From Frondihabitans sp. PAMC 28766 (GTDB lineage: Bacteria; Actinomycetota; Actinomycetes; Actinomycetales; Microbacteriaceae), in contig NZ_CP014513.1 of assembly GCF_001577365.1 (NCBI RefSeq), positions 2,976,001-3,040,000 on the forward strand: a stretch of 64,000 bases of DNA, read 5' to 3'. The translations under genes were made by a program, and so were the position numbers. Positions within the stretch are counted from its first letter, which is position 1. Each line of letters starts with the position of its first letter. Below the pieces are notes generated by a model. It had not been told where the DNA came from. It saw nothing but the letters and a program-made list of their open reading frames with translations, and searched no databases. This document shows, piece after piece, positions 27,878-37,200 of this stretch.

Positions 27878-27939
27878 TCCGGTCGATTTCGGTCAAAACG
27901 GTCGGTTTAAACCGACCGTTTTGACCGAAATCGACCGGA
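27878..27939. repeat. Perfect 62-bp palindrome between hipA and the AbiEi-like gene
   Basis: The 31 bases at 27878-27908 are the exact reverse complement of 27909-27939, with no spacer; the centre is GGTTTAAACC. Inside each arm CGGTC occurs three times with short spacing. The right half also encodes the last residues of the convergent AbiEi-like protein (ending FRSKRSV and TAA). It could act as a bidirectional terminator or a protein-binding site. Confidence 0.9.
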
Positions 27940-28863
27940 CTCGAGCGGGACACCCCTGTCCAGCAGAAGCCGAGCGAGGCGGCCGCGGGCGAAGGCGTCG
28001 CGCCATGTCCAGCGGATGAAGCCGCGGACTTCCGGCTGAGCCCGAATCCAGTTCTCGCGATCCTTCTCGCGGATGACGACTTCCTCCGGCGGCAGCCCGG
28101 ACCACCGGCCGGAGTCGCGGTACTTCGTCTCGCCGTCGAACTCCCCCACGATCCCCTCTCGCTCCCAGAAGAAGTCGACGTCGGCGCTCTGCCCGAACAG
28201 GCCGGTGAAGGGATGCTGCAGGTCGGGCACCACGAGGCCGGACTCGTGGATGACCACCCGGCTGAGTGACTCGCCAGGCCGATTCGCCTTGGCGTTGGCG
28301 AACTCGATGGCTCGAAGCGCCTTCGCTCGACCGTGAATCGTGCCCTTCGAAGCAAGCCGCAGCAGCAGTTCGTCGTTCGTCACCAGTGATGTCCTGAGGC
28401 AGTGGTCGAGTGAGACGACAGCTTGGCGGAAGGTCGTCGTCGACGCGAGGTCCAGGGCCGTGCGCTCGGGAGTCGTCACGCGAACGCCGTGAGACGTGGT
28501 CACGTCGCCAGGCGGCAGCGCACCCACGTGCCACGAGGCGTACCGCGTGGTGGTCGCGTGAGACAGGGCGGGGTCGGTGACGTGCGCCCGCGCGGGCCAG
28601 GGGCCGAGTCGCGGCAGGCCCCAGAGCGCCGCCGCGGAGGCGTGCGAGAGCACGACGGGGGCCGAGAGGCGCGAGATGGCGGCGAGGCAGAGCATCGCGT
28701 GCCGCTCGCGCGCGTCGAAGGCGCCCCAGTGCTCGCGCCGCACGTAGCGGCCGGCGACGACACGGACGAGCTCGCCGCGGGCCGCAGCGCGGCGCACGGC
28801 CGTGTCGTCGAACGTCGGCGTGACGAGAAGGGCGGGGTGGGGTTCGAGGCGACCGGGTGGCAT
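27907..28863 (-). CDS. AbiEi-antitoxin-like winged-helix protein with nuclease-like C-terminus
   Basis: 318 residues. The N-terminal half resembles the AbiEi family of type IV toxin-antitoxin systems: an ARGELVRVVAGRYVR winged-helix wing near 28-42, then LSHASAAALWGL and TTPERTALDLA. The C-terminal 100 residues resemble a restriction-endonuclease-like (DUF559/Vsr-type) domain with Glu199 in GESLSR, Asp230 in DVDFFW and EFDGETKY (241-248). Such proteins are common and uncharacterised in actinobacteria. No AbiEii-type nucleotidyltransferase partner is adjacent. The C-terminus is encoded by the 62-bp palindrome. Confidence 0.65.
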   Translation of the reverse strand: MPPGRLEPHPALLVTPTFDDTAVRRAAARGELVRVVAGRYVRREHWGAFDARERHAMLCLAAISRLSAPVVLSHASAAALWGLPRLGPWPARAHVTDPALSHATTTRYASWHVGALPPGDVTTSHGVRVTTPERTALDLASTTTFRQAVVSLDHCLRTSLVTNDELLLRLASKGTIHGRAKALRAIEFANAKANRPGESLSRVVIHESGLVVPDLQHPFTGLFGQSADVDFFWEREGIVGEFDGETKYRDSGRWSGLPPEEVVIREKDRENWIRAQPEVRGFIRWTWRDAFARGRLARLLLDRGVPLESGRFRSKRSV

Positions 28864-28892
28864 CCTGCGACCATGCCCGACGGCACGACGAA

Positions 28893-28941
28893 GCGCCGGC
28901 CCGGGGCGGCCTCCTGTGGAGAACCGCCCCGGGACCGGCGC
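28893..28941 (-). terminator. Terminator after the SDR gene
   Basis: A long hairpin in which GCGCCGG and CCGGGGCGG on the left pair with CCGCCCCGG and CCGGCGC on the right, with one bulge. It lies 15 nt after the SDR stop on the minus strand. Confidence 0.65.
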
Positions 28942-28955
28942 CTGGGGAGGAGAGG

Positions 28956-29729
28956 TCAGTGACCTCGACCGGCGAGCATCTGCAGCACGTCGTCGTAGCG
29001 GCCCTCGACCTCGGCGTTGCGGAGGAACTTCACGCGCTCGACCATCACGTGCTTCTCGTCGGGGCGGTCGGTGAGGATCGACATGACCTCGTCGAGGTAC
29101 TCGTCGACCGGCATCGGGCCGCCGGAGGTGTCCTGATCCTGGCCCATCAGCGAGGTGGCGACAGCCGGCGGGATCAGCTCGAGCACCTCGACCGAGGTGC
29201 CGTCGAGCTGCAGGCGCAGCGACTCGGTGAACGAGTGCACGGCGGCCTTCGTCGCGTTGTACGTGGGCGTCACGGCGAGCGGCACGAACGCGAGCCCCGA
29301 CGAGACGGTCATGATGGCGGCGTCGGGCTTCTGCTGTAAGAACTCGGTGAACGCGGCCACGGTGCGGAGCGTGCCGAGCAGGTTGGTGGCGACGATGCGC
29401 TCGGAGGTGGCCAGGAAGTCGGCCGTGTGGAGGTCTTCGGGCTCCATGATGCCGGCCATCGTGACGACGACGTCGAGCTCAGGATGCGACGTGGTGACCG
29501 CCGTGAACGCCGCCACGATCGACGCGGGGTCGGCGACGTCGAGCTGAAGCCCTTCGATGGCCGGGTAGGCCTCGGTGCCTGCGTTGTCGCGCTCGATCTC
29601 GTCGAGCAGCTCGCTGCGCCGCCCCGCGACGATGACCTTGTTGCCCGCTTTCTGGAAGCGCTGGGCGAGGCCGAGGCCCAGGCCCGAGGTGCCGCCGGTG
29701 ATGAGAATGGTGTGCGCTGTCGTCTTCAT
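28956..29729 (-). CDS. Short-chain dehydrogenase/reductase (DltE-like)
   Basis: Cytosolic NAD(P)-dependent oxidoreductase, 257 residues. The Rossmann motif ILITGGTSGLGLGLA begins near residue 8, the NAG-equivalent reads VTMAGIM, and the catalytic Ser and YxxxK are in TVSSGLAF and YNATKAAV. The substrate cannot be read from the sequence; DltE-like members are often of unknown role. It stands alone on the minus strand with a strong terminator and divergent from the SOS-boxed DUF6504-like gene. Confidence 0.88.
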   Translation of the reverse strand: MKTTAHTILITGGTSGLGLGLAQRFQKAGNKVIVAGRRSELLDEIERDNAGTEAYPAIEGLQLDVADPASIVAAFTAVTTSHPELDVVVTMAGIMEPEDLHTADFLATSERIVATNLLGTLRTVAAFTEFLQQKPDAAIMTVSSGLAFVPLAVTPTYNATKAAVHSFTESLRLQLDGTSVEVLELIPPAVATSLMGQDQDTSGGPMPVDEYLDEVMSILTDRPDEKHVMVERVKFLRNAEVEGRYDDVLQMLAGRGH

Positions 29730-29835
29730 GTCTTCGATCCTGCGCCGTTCGGAACGGGGCCAGAAGGGAGCGCTCAGACCGGGACCGGGAGTCCGTGGCT
29801 GAGGCCGCGCCGAATGTCGGCGGCCGCCCATAGTG

Positions 29836-29853
29836 TTCGAACATACTTTCGAA
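29836..29853 (+). promoter_or_regulatory. LexA-type SOS box, one mismatch
   Basis: TTCGAACATACTTTCGAA matches the actinobacterial SOS box pattern CGAAC-N4-GTTCG with one change (G to T). It differs from the dnaE2 box at 34263-34280 at only two of 18 positions. A -10-like TAGTGT (29831-29836) adjoins it, the same layout as at dnaE2. Confidence 0.7.
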
Positions 29854-29872
29854 TACCCTGGAGGCAGAGCAC

Positions 29873-29893
29873 ATGAAGGCGGAGTCAGCATGA
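29873..29893 (+). other. Six-codon mini-ORF (MKAESA) overlapping the DUF6504-like start
   Basis: ATG 29873 is preceded by GGAGG and its TGA overlaps the next ATG as ATGA. It is either a leader peptide that couples translation or the fused ends of a deleted upstream gene. No coding evidence beyond the signals. Confidence 0.3.
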
Positions 29894-30216
29894 AGATCGA
29901 CGAGCGGGTTCCGGTCGAGACGACCGAGGGCGGGGCTCCCCTGCGGTTCACCTGGCGGCGGGTGGTCTACGGCGTGGTGTCGTCACCCGAGGTGTGGGTC
30001 ACCCGGCGCGACTGGTGGCGGTCGGCCACGAGGGCGCCCCGCGGCGAGGGGCGGTATCTGGTCGAGATGCCGGTGTGGCGGGTCGACGCGCTGCCGCTGA
30101 CCGACGGCGCGCACCGGGTCGACGGCACGTTCGACCTCGCGCGCGATCCTGCCTCCGGCGAGTGGCTGCTGCTCGGGGTGTTCGACGACCAGGTCGACCA
30201 GCAGTTGTTCGCGTGA
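29890..30216 (+). CDS. Small SOS-linked protein, DUF6504-like
   Basis: 108 residues, rich in Trp and Arg, with no membrane segment or known catalytic motif. The pattern VETTEGGAPLRFTWR, WWRSATRAPRGEGRYLVEM and WLLLGVFDDQ fits the actinobacterial DUF6504 group, from memory often found beside imuB and dnaE2; the family name needs a profile search. Consistent with a mutasome link, a LexA-type box lies 37 nt upstream. Here the neighbour is a GH15 enzyme and dnaE2 lies 4 kb away. No Y-family polymerase is present in the window. Confidence 0.6.
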   Translation: MKIDERVPVETTEGGAPLRFTWRRVVYGVVSSPEVWVTRRDWWRSATRAPRGEGRYLVEMPVWRVDALPLTDGAHRVDGTFDLARDPASGEWLLLGVFDDQVDQQLFA

Positions 30217-30286
30217 CGTCGCGGTGCCCGGTGTTCCTGGCCGCGCCTTCATCCGTTCCACCGACTCGCCTGGTTGGATGAGCGCC

Positions 30287-32356
30287 ATGCCCCTCGCGAT
30301 CGAAGACTATGCACTGATCGGCGACTGCCACACGGCCGCTCTCGTCGGAAAAGACGGCAGCATCGACTGGCTCTGCCTGCCCCGGTTCGACTCCGCGTCG
30401 ATGTTCGCGAAGCTTCTCGGCACCGACGACTCCGGGCGGTGGCTCGTGGCGCCCAAAGACGCGAACGCCACCTCCACCCGCCACTACATCGACGACACCT
30501 TCGTGCTGGTCACGACGTGGACGACGCCCACCGGCGAGGTCGAGGTGATCGACACGATGCCCTACGGCGACCGCCGGGCGGACGTGGTGCGGCGCGTCAA
30601 GGGCATCTCGGGCACCGTCACGATGGTCGAAGACCTGCGCATCCGCTTCGCGTACACGACGGCGATCCCCTGGATCCGTCAGACCGACGAGGACGCCCTC
30701 GACGACTGGAGCGCGAACGCCTCCGTCTCGACTGAAGACCCCGCCAACGCGCACCGCTACGGCTCGCTCATCGCCATCGCCGGCCCCGACGCCGTGATCG
30801 TGCGCGGGCCGCGGCTCACCGCCTCCGACCACACGCACCAGGCGACGTTCGAGGTGCAGGAGGGGGAGACGGTCGACCTCTCCCTCACCTGGTACCCCTC
30901 GCATCGCGAGCCGCCGGCCCCGATCGACGCGGGCAAGCGCATCGACGAGACGGTGGCGTGGTGGCAGGAGTGGGCCTCCCACTCGGACGCGCCCGCCACC
31001 TACGACGAAGAGGTGCACCGGTCTCTGCTGCTGCTTCGCGCACTCACCCACGAAGACACCAGCGGCATCGTCGCCGCGGCCACGACGAGCCTCCCCGAGC
31101 AGTTCGGCGGCAGCCGCAACTGGGACTACCGCTACGTCTGGCTGCGCGACGCCTCGATGACCCTCCAGGCGCTGATCCTGCACGGCTTCGCCGACGAGGC
31201 CGCCGGCTGGCGCGGCTGGCTGCTGCGGGCGATCGCCGGCGACCCGGCCGACGTGCAGATCATGTACGGCCTGAGTGGCGAACGCTATCTGCTCGAGAAC
31301 ACCATCGACGAGTTGCCCGGCTACCGCGACTCGAAGCCGGTGCGCACCGGCAACGGCGCCTACACGCAATACCAGGGCGACGTCTTCGGCGAGGTGATGG
31401 TCGCCCTCCACGACGCGCGCGAGCTCGGTGTCGAAGAGGGCGCCGACTCGTGGGCGCTGCAGCGCGCTCTCATGCAGTACGTCGAAGACAACTGGGACCG
31501 CCCCGACAACGGCATCTGGGAGATCCGCGGGCCGGCCCAGCACTTCACGCACTCGCGCGTCATGATCTGGGCCGCCCTCGACCGGGCGGTGCGTGGCGTG
31601 CAGCAGTTCCACCTCGAGGGCCCCGTCGACCGCTGGATGGCGCTGCGCGAGAAGGTCCGCGACGAGATCGAGACCAACGGCTTCGACAAAGAGCGCAACA
31701 CCTACACGCAGGCGTACGGGTCGCACGAGGTCGACGCCTCGCTGCTGCAGCTCTCGCAGGTCGGCTACGTCGACGCGCACGATCCGCGCATGCTCGGCAC
31801 AGTGGCGGCCATCGAGGCTGATGTCTCCCAAGGCGGCCTGCTGAAAGACGGCCTGCTCGTGCGCTACCGCACCGAGTCGGGAGTCGACGGCCTCACCGGC
31901 ACCGAGAACCCCTTCCTCACCTGCTCGTTCTGGCTGGCCGAGCAGTACGCGCGCTCGGGCAGGATCGACGACGCGACCGAGCTCATGGACCGCCTGGTCG
32001 GCTACCGCAACGACGTCGGCATGCTCTCCGAAGAGATCGAGGTCGCGACCGGCCATCACGCGGGCAACACGCCCCAGGCTCTGTCGCACCTCGCGCTCGT
32101 GCGCGCGGCGGATGCCATCGAGGCAGCCCTCGACCATTCGCGCGGCAACCGCGGGCGACGCCTCGCCAGCCAGACGCACCCGCACGACGACTCGAAGCCC
32201 GCCAGCCAGCACGACCCGCGCAGCGATGATCCTGCGACGGGGTCGCGCTCGAACATGACCGACGGCGGCGGCACCGTGACCGACGTCGCCGCCGCCGGCG
32301 GCCCGCCCGATCGGTACGGTGACGACCTCGGGGCTGATCGCACGAAGAGCAGCTGA
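30287..32356 (+). CDS. Glycoside hydrolase family 15 protein (glucoamylase/trehalase type)
   Basis: Cytosolic inverting glycosidase, 689 residues. It begins with the family's hallmark IEDYALIGDCHTAALV followed by GSIDWLCLPRFDS. Other signatures are NWDYRYVWLRDAS in the (alpha/alpha)6 barrel, the catalytic-acid region IWEIRGP with FTHSRVMIWAALDRA, and TENPFLTCSFWLAEQ near the second catalytic site. Actinobacterial relatives include trehalases and alpha-glucan hydrolases. The last 80 residues are polar and low-complexity. ATG 30278 is an alternative start. Confidence 0.92.
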   Translation: MPLAIEDYALIGDCHTAALVGKDGSIDWLCLPRFDSASMFAKLLGTDDSGRWLVAPKDANATSTRHYIDDTFVLVTTWTTPTGEVEVIDTMPYGDRRADVVRRVKGISGTVTMVEDLRIRFAYTTAIPWIRQTDEDALDDWSANASVSTEDPANAHRYGSLIAIAGPDAVIVRGPRLTASDHTHQATFEVQEGETVDLSLTWYPSHREPPAPIDAGKRIDETVAWWQEWASHSDAPATYDEEVHRSLLLLRALTHEDTSGIVAAATTSLPEQFGGSRNWDYRYVWLRDASMTLQALILHGFADEAAGWRGWLLRAIAGDPADVQIMYGLSGERYLLENTIDELPGYRDSKPVRTGNGAYTQYQGDVFGEVMVALHDARELGVEEGADSWALQRALMQYVEDNWDRPDNGIWEIRGPAQHFTHSRVMIWAALDRAVRGVQQFHLEGPVDRWMALREKVRDEIETNGFDKERNTYTQAYGSHEVDASLLQLSQVGYVDAHDPRMLGTVAAIEADVSQGGLLKDGLLVRYRTESGVDGLTGTENPFLTCSFWLAEQYARSGRIDDATELMDRLVGYRNDVGMLSEEIEVATGHHAGNTPQALSHLALVRAADAIEAALDHSRGNRGRRLASQTHPHDDSKPASQHDPRSDDPATGSRSNMTDGGGTVTDVAAAGGPPDRYGDDLGADRTKSS

Positions 32357-32700
32357 CCTCGCCCCACTGTCGCGAAGGCCGCGCCTGTCAGGGCGTCGTC
32401 GATGCCGTTGGGGAGGATCCTCGCGCACAGTTCAGAGAGGATCGTGATTTTCCGAAGGGAGTCTTGACGCGCGAGGAGGAATGGATCCGGTTTCGTCGCG
32501 CGTAGGGAGGAAAACACTCGCATCCAACCCGCTCAGGAGGAACGGAATCGCGCATTCCCTCCCGAACGGTGCCCTCCTTCCGAACGGCTTCCTCCCTCAC
32601 GTGGTTCTGACGCCGCAATTCCCTCCCGCAACGCAGAACGCCCCCCGCGCAGCAGCGTGGAGGGCGTTCGGGCTAGCGGAGCCTGGCCGGAGCCAGTGGC
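32357..32700. other. 344-bp convergent gap with a clustered AGGGAGGAA-like motif
   Basis: No gene is supported here. Seven GGAGGAA/TTCCTCC-type motifs occur within about 160 bp: three on the plus strand (near 32473, 32503, 32534) and four on the minus strand (near 32555, 32572, 32589, 32617). CCGAACGG follows or overlaps two of them. A zwf terminator hairpin closes the gap. Function is unknown. Confidence 0.5.
32636..32669 (-). terminator. Terminator after zwf
   Basis: GAACGCCC at 32636-32643 pairs with GGGCGTTC at 32662-32669, with two further inner pairs. It lies 31 nt after the zwf stop on the minus strand. Confidence 0.65.
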
Positions 32701-34077
32701 TTACGCTTCTTTCGAGGTGGTCCACTCGGCAGGTCCCGAGGAGCCGGCGGCGTACTTCTCGAGCGGCACCATGTCGGACTTCCATGCGGTGATGACCGGC
32801 GCCACGATGGCCCAGCAGCGCTCCGCGACGTCGCCGCGAATCGAGAGCGTGGGGTCGTCGTGGAAGATGCCCGAGAGCACTTCGCCGTAGGGGGTCAGCT
32901 CGGGCTTGCCGAGGTCGGTCTTGAGGATCGACTTCTCGAGCGAGAACGGATTGCCCTTGCCGTTGGTCGTGACGCCGAGCTCGAGGGTCTCGGGGCTGAT
33001 CTCGATGCGCAGGGTGTCGGGGGTCGACGCGCCCTTGAGACCCGCGGGGAGCACCGGCACCGGTTTGAAGGTGATCAGCACCTCCTTGCGGATCTTCTCC
33101 ATGCCCTTGCCGGAGCGCAGGATGAAGGGGACGCCGGCCCAGCGGCGCGTCTTGATCTCGAACTCGACCTCGGCCAGCGTCTCGGTCTGCAGCGCGTTGT
33201 CGACGCCGTCCTCGTCGGAGTACGACGGCACGTCTTTGCCGTCGATGGTGCCGGCGGTGTACTGGCCGCGGCGGCTGGAGGTGACGGGGTCGCCGTCCTT
33301 CACCCAGGTGGCGCGGAGGACGCGGGCGATCTCGCTGCGGAGCTCGACGGCGTCGATCGACGCCGGGGCGTCCATCGCGATGACCGCCAGGATCTGCAGG
33401 AGGTGGCTCTGGATCATGTCGATCAGGGCGCCGGCCTTGTCGTAGTACTGCGCGCGACCCTCGAGCCCTAGGATCTCGTCGTAGAAGATCTCGACCTTCT
33501 CGATGTTGTCGCTGTTCCAGACCGGCTCGAAGAGGCGGTTGGCGAAGCGGAGGCCGATGATGTCGAGCACCGTCGAGCGACCGAGGAAGTGGTCGGTGCG
33601 GTGGATGCGCTCTTCGGGGACGACCTTGAGGAGCTCGGCGTTGAGGTCGCGCGCGCCCTCCTCGTCGTTGCCGAAGGGCTTCTCGAGCGCGAGGCGGAGG
33701 CCGTCGGGCACGGTGATCTTCTCGAGGGCCTTGATGACCTTCACCGAGATCGCGGGCGGGAGGGCGAAGTACATGACCGGCTCGCCCTCGGAGGCCTCGA
33801 ACAGCTTCTCGAGGTGCGCGGAGTCGGTCGGGTCGCCCTGGATGTACTCGCTGGAGGCGAGGGTGCGCTTGGCGAGGTCGCTGCCGGCGTCGCCGTTGAA
33901 CGCCGTCTTGACGACGTCGTCCCACTCTTTCGGGCTGCGTGCGCTGCGGCCGGTGCCGATCAGCTTGACGTCGACGCCGCGGTCGCTCTTCAGCAGGCTC
34001 GCGAGGCCGGGGAGGAGGAGGCGCTCGGTGAGGTCACCGGAGGCGCCGAGGATGATGAGTGTGCTCGTCTCGGTCAT
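32701..34077 (-). CDS. zwf: Glucose-6-phosphate 1-dehydrogenase
   Basis: First enzyme of the oxidative pentose phosphate pathway, making NADPH; 458 residues. The coenzyme motif LGASGDLTERLLLPGL is at 10-25, LALEKPFG is the conserved substrate/NADP segment, and RTDHFLGR is the active-site signature, a variant of RIDHYLGK. It is shorter than the usual 500 residues and is not beside tkt, tal or opcA, so it is likely a stand-alone paralogue. Divergent from dnaE2. Confidence 0.9.
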   Translation of the reverse strand: MTETSTLIILGASGDLTERLLLPGLASLLKSDRGVDVKLIGTGRSARSPKEWDDVVKTAFNGDAGSDLAKRTLASSEYIQGDPTDSAHLEKLFEASEGEPVMYFALPPAISVKVIKALEKITVPDGLRLALEKPFGNDEEGARDLNAELLKVVPEERIHRTDHFLGRSTVLDIIGLRFANRLFEPVWNSDNIEKVEIFYDEILGLEGRAQYYDKAGALIDMIQSHLLQILAVIAMDAPASIDAVELRSEIARVLRATWVKDGDPVTSSRRGQYTAGTIDGKDVPSYSDEDGVDNALQTETLAEVEFEIKTRRWAGVPFILRSGKGMEKIRKEVLITFKPVPVLPAGLKGASTPDTLRIEISPETLELGVTTNGKGNPFSLEKSILKTDLGKPELTPYGEVLSGIFHDDPTLSIRGDVAERCWAIVAPVITAWKSDMVPLEKYAAGSSGPAEWTTSKEA

Positions 34078-34255
34078 CGGATGGACAGCTCGAGACGCGT
34101 GCGGATGTTCATGGGGTCCTTTCAGGAGTGGAGGCCACGAGGGTCAACGCGCCGGCACAGGAAGCATTCCCCGGATGTCGACAATGCGTGTCGCAGAAGG
34201 CACGGGCGCGAAGAAGGCCACGTTGCCTCGTCGAGCGTACTCCCGCGTGGTGACC

Positions 34256-34280
34256 TACACTGTTCGAACACACGTTCGAA
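34256..34280 (+). promoter_or_regulatory. dnaE2 promoter with perfect LexA-type SOS box
   Basis: TTCGAACACACGTTCGAA (34263-34280) is a perfect dyad of the actinobacterial LexA box CGAAC-N4-GTTCG. TACACT (34256-34261) is a plausible -10 directly next to it, so LexA binding would block transcription. The dnaE2 GTG follows 15 nt later. Confidence 0.88.
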
Positions 34281-34295
34281 CGGATCGGAGACGCG

Positions 34296-37200
34296 GTGTC
34301 GTTCACCCACTTGCACGTCGCCTCCTCGTTCAGTGCCCACTTCGGCACCGCGTCGCCGCTCGAACTGGCCGGCCACGTTGCGTCCCACGGGGCCGATGCA
34401 GCCGCGATCACCGACCGCGACGGCCTGTACGGCGCGATCCGCCACATCAACGCCTGCAAGGTGGCGGGCATCGACCCGATCGTCGGGGTCGAGCTCGGGG
34501 TCTCCCCCGAGGCGACCGCGTCGTCGAGCACCACCCGTCAGCGCACCGCCGCCGAGACCGATCGGGTCGTGGTGCTCGCCCACGGCCGCATCGACGGGGC
34601 CGGCTGGGCGTCGATGTGCCGCCTCATCAGCGCTGCCCACGGCCGGGCCACCCGAAAGGTCTCGGGCAGTGCCAACAGTGTCGCCACGATCGCCCACTCG
34701 CGCATCCGGGCCTTCCTCGTCGGCGAAGACGGGGCGACCGGCACCGTCCTTCTCGGCCCGGACTCCGACGTGGGCCGCGCGGTGGCCCGGGGCGAGCACT
34801 CCGTCGCCCTGGCTCTGCTGGCCGACTGGTGCGCCATGGTGCCGGGCGGCATCGTCATCGAGGTGGTCTGCCACTTCACCGAGCCGGGCGAGAGCCGGAG
34901 CCTCCGCCATGCGAGCCGCATGCTCGAGCTGGCCGACCAGACCGGGGTGCCCGCGATCCTGACCAATGCCGTGCGTTACCGAGACCCCGACGGCGCCGTC
35001 ACTGCCGACGTGCTCGATGCGGCAGGTCACCTCCAGGCCCTCGGCACGTTCCTCCCCCAGCCCAATGCGCAGGCCTGGCTCAAGGGCCCGGGCGAGATGC
35101 GCGAGCTCGCCCTTCAGATCGCCGGCTCGTCGTCGCTCGACCGCAGTGCCGCCGAGGCGATGCTGCGCGCGACCGAAGAGCTGGCCGACCGCTGCCGCCT
35201 CGACCCCGACGGCGATCTCGGCTGGCGCCGTGCGAAAGTGCCCGAGCTCAGCGCGATCGGCGTCGAGGGCGACCCCAACGTGGTGCTGCAGCGGCGCGCC
35301 GAGGCGGGCATCACCGAGCGCTTCGGCGACGTGTCGATGTCGAAGCGCGAGCAGATCGAGCGCAGGATGCGAGACGAGCTGCAGACGATCACGGGCTTCG
35401 GCTTCGCGGGCTACTTCTTGACCGTGGCCGACGTGTCGAAGATGATGCGCGAGATGAGGGTCCGCAACGCCGCCCGGGGCTCGGGTGCCGGCAGCCTCGT
35501 CACCTACCTGCTGCGCATCTCGAACGTCGACCCGCTCGAGCACGACCTGCTGTTCGAGCGCTTCCTCGGCAACAAGCGCGAGACCCTCCCCGACATCGAC
35601 ATCGACGTCGAGTCGGCGAGGCGGCACGAGGTCTACCGGGCGATCTTCGACCGCTACGGCAGCAACCGGGTCACGCTGATGTCGATGCAGTCGACCTACC
35701 GCGGGCGCGGTGCCGTGCGCGACGCGGGGCTCGCCCTCGGGCTCGACGAGCACCAGATCGACCTGGTCGCGAACAACGTCTGGCGCTCCAACGCCCGCGA
35801 CATGCGGCAGGCCCTCGACGAGAAGCCCGAGCTTCGCGAGATCGCCCAGCTCGTCAAGACGAACGACCAGATCAACCTGCTCGTCGACCTCACCGAGCGT
35901 CTCGACCGCCTGCCGCGGCACATCTCGATGCACCCGTGCGGGGTGATCCTGGGCGACTCCGACCTGCTCAGCATGACCCCGGTGCAGCCGAGCGGCATGG
36001 GCCTGCCGATGAGCCAGTTCGACAAGCACGACATGAACGACGCGGGGCTCTTGAAGCTCGACGTGCTGGGCGTTCGCATGCAGTCGTCGCTGGCGTTCGC
36101 GCTCGACGAGATCGAGCGGGTCAACGGGCCCCGCACCGCGGTCGCCGGCGCCCTGCCGATCGACGTGCCCTACATCAATCGAGAGGGCCGCATCGAGCTC
36201 GACGCGATCCCCCACGACGACGAGCCGACCTTCGAGGCGATCCGCACCACGCACACGCTCGGCATGTTCCAGATCGAGAGCCCCGGCCAGCGCGAGCTGA
36301 TCGGCAAGATGCAGCCCGACCTCTACGAAGACCTCATCGCCGACATCTCGCTGTTCCGCCCCGGGCCGATGAAGGGCAACATGATCGCGCCCTACCTCGA
36401 CACCAAGCACGGCTTCCAGCAGGCCGACTACGTGCACCCGTCGTTCGCACCGTTCCTCCAGGACAGCTACGGGGTGGTGATCTACCACGAGCACGTCCTT
36501 CGCATCCTGCATGCCACGATGCGCATCTCGCTGGCCGAGGCAGACGAGATGCGTCGGCAGATGACCAAGCGCGACGACCTCGAAGACGAGTTCAGACAGA
36601 AGACCAAGGCCAACGTCGACGAGAAAGGTCGCAGGCGGTACACCGACAAAGAGATCGATCGCATCTGGGCGGTGCTGAAGGGCTTCGGGTCGTTCGGGTT
36701 CTGCAAGGCGCACGGGGCGGCGTTCGCCCTGCCGACGTATCAGAGCGCGTGGCTCAAGACGCACTACCCGGCCGAGTTCCTCGCCGGCATCCTGACCCAC
36801 GACCCCGGCATGTATCCGAAGCGGCTGCTGCTCACCGAGGCGCGCCGCATGGGCATCCCGGTGCTGCCGCTCGACGTCAACGCCTCCGACGAGGTCTTCC
36901 ACGTCGAGCGGGTCAGGCCCCCGCGCACGCCGATCGCGCGCTCGTATCCCGGCGACCTCGGCATCCGGCTGTCGCTGATCGATGTGCAGGGCATCAGCGA
37001 GAACGAGCTCACCCGCGTCATCGAGAACCGCCCCTACACGTCGATCGCCGACTTCTACCAGCGGGCGACTCCGTCCAGGCGGCTGCTGCTGCGGCTGGCG
37101 CAGGTGGGTGCTCTCGATTCGGTGGCGGGGCCCGGCCGCACCCGCGGCGACGTGGTGGCGCGGGTGCGCCAGCTGATCGGCCGCACCACCAGGCCGAAGA

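Noticed and set aside
27280..27924. Plus-strand frame ending in the same residues as a minus-strand frame at 27893-28534
   Set aside because: Both share an end only because the 62-bp palindrome reads alike on both strands; neither has gene support.
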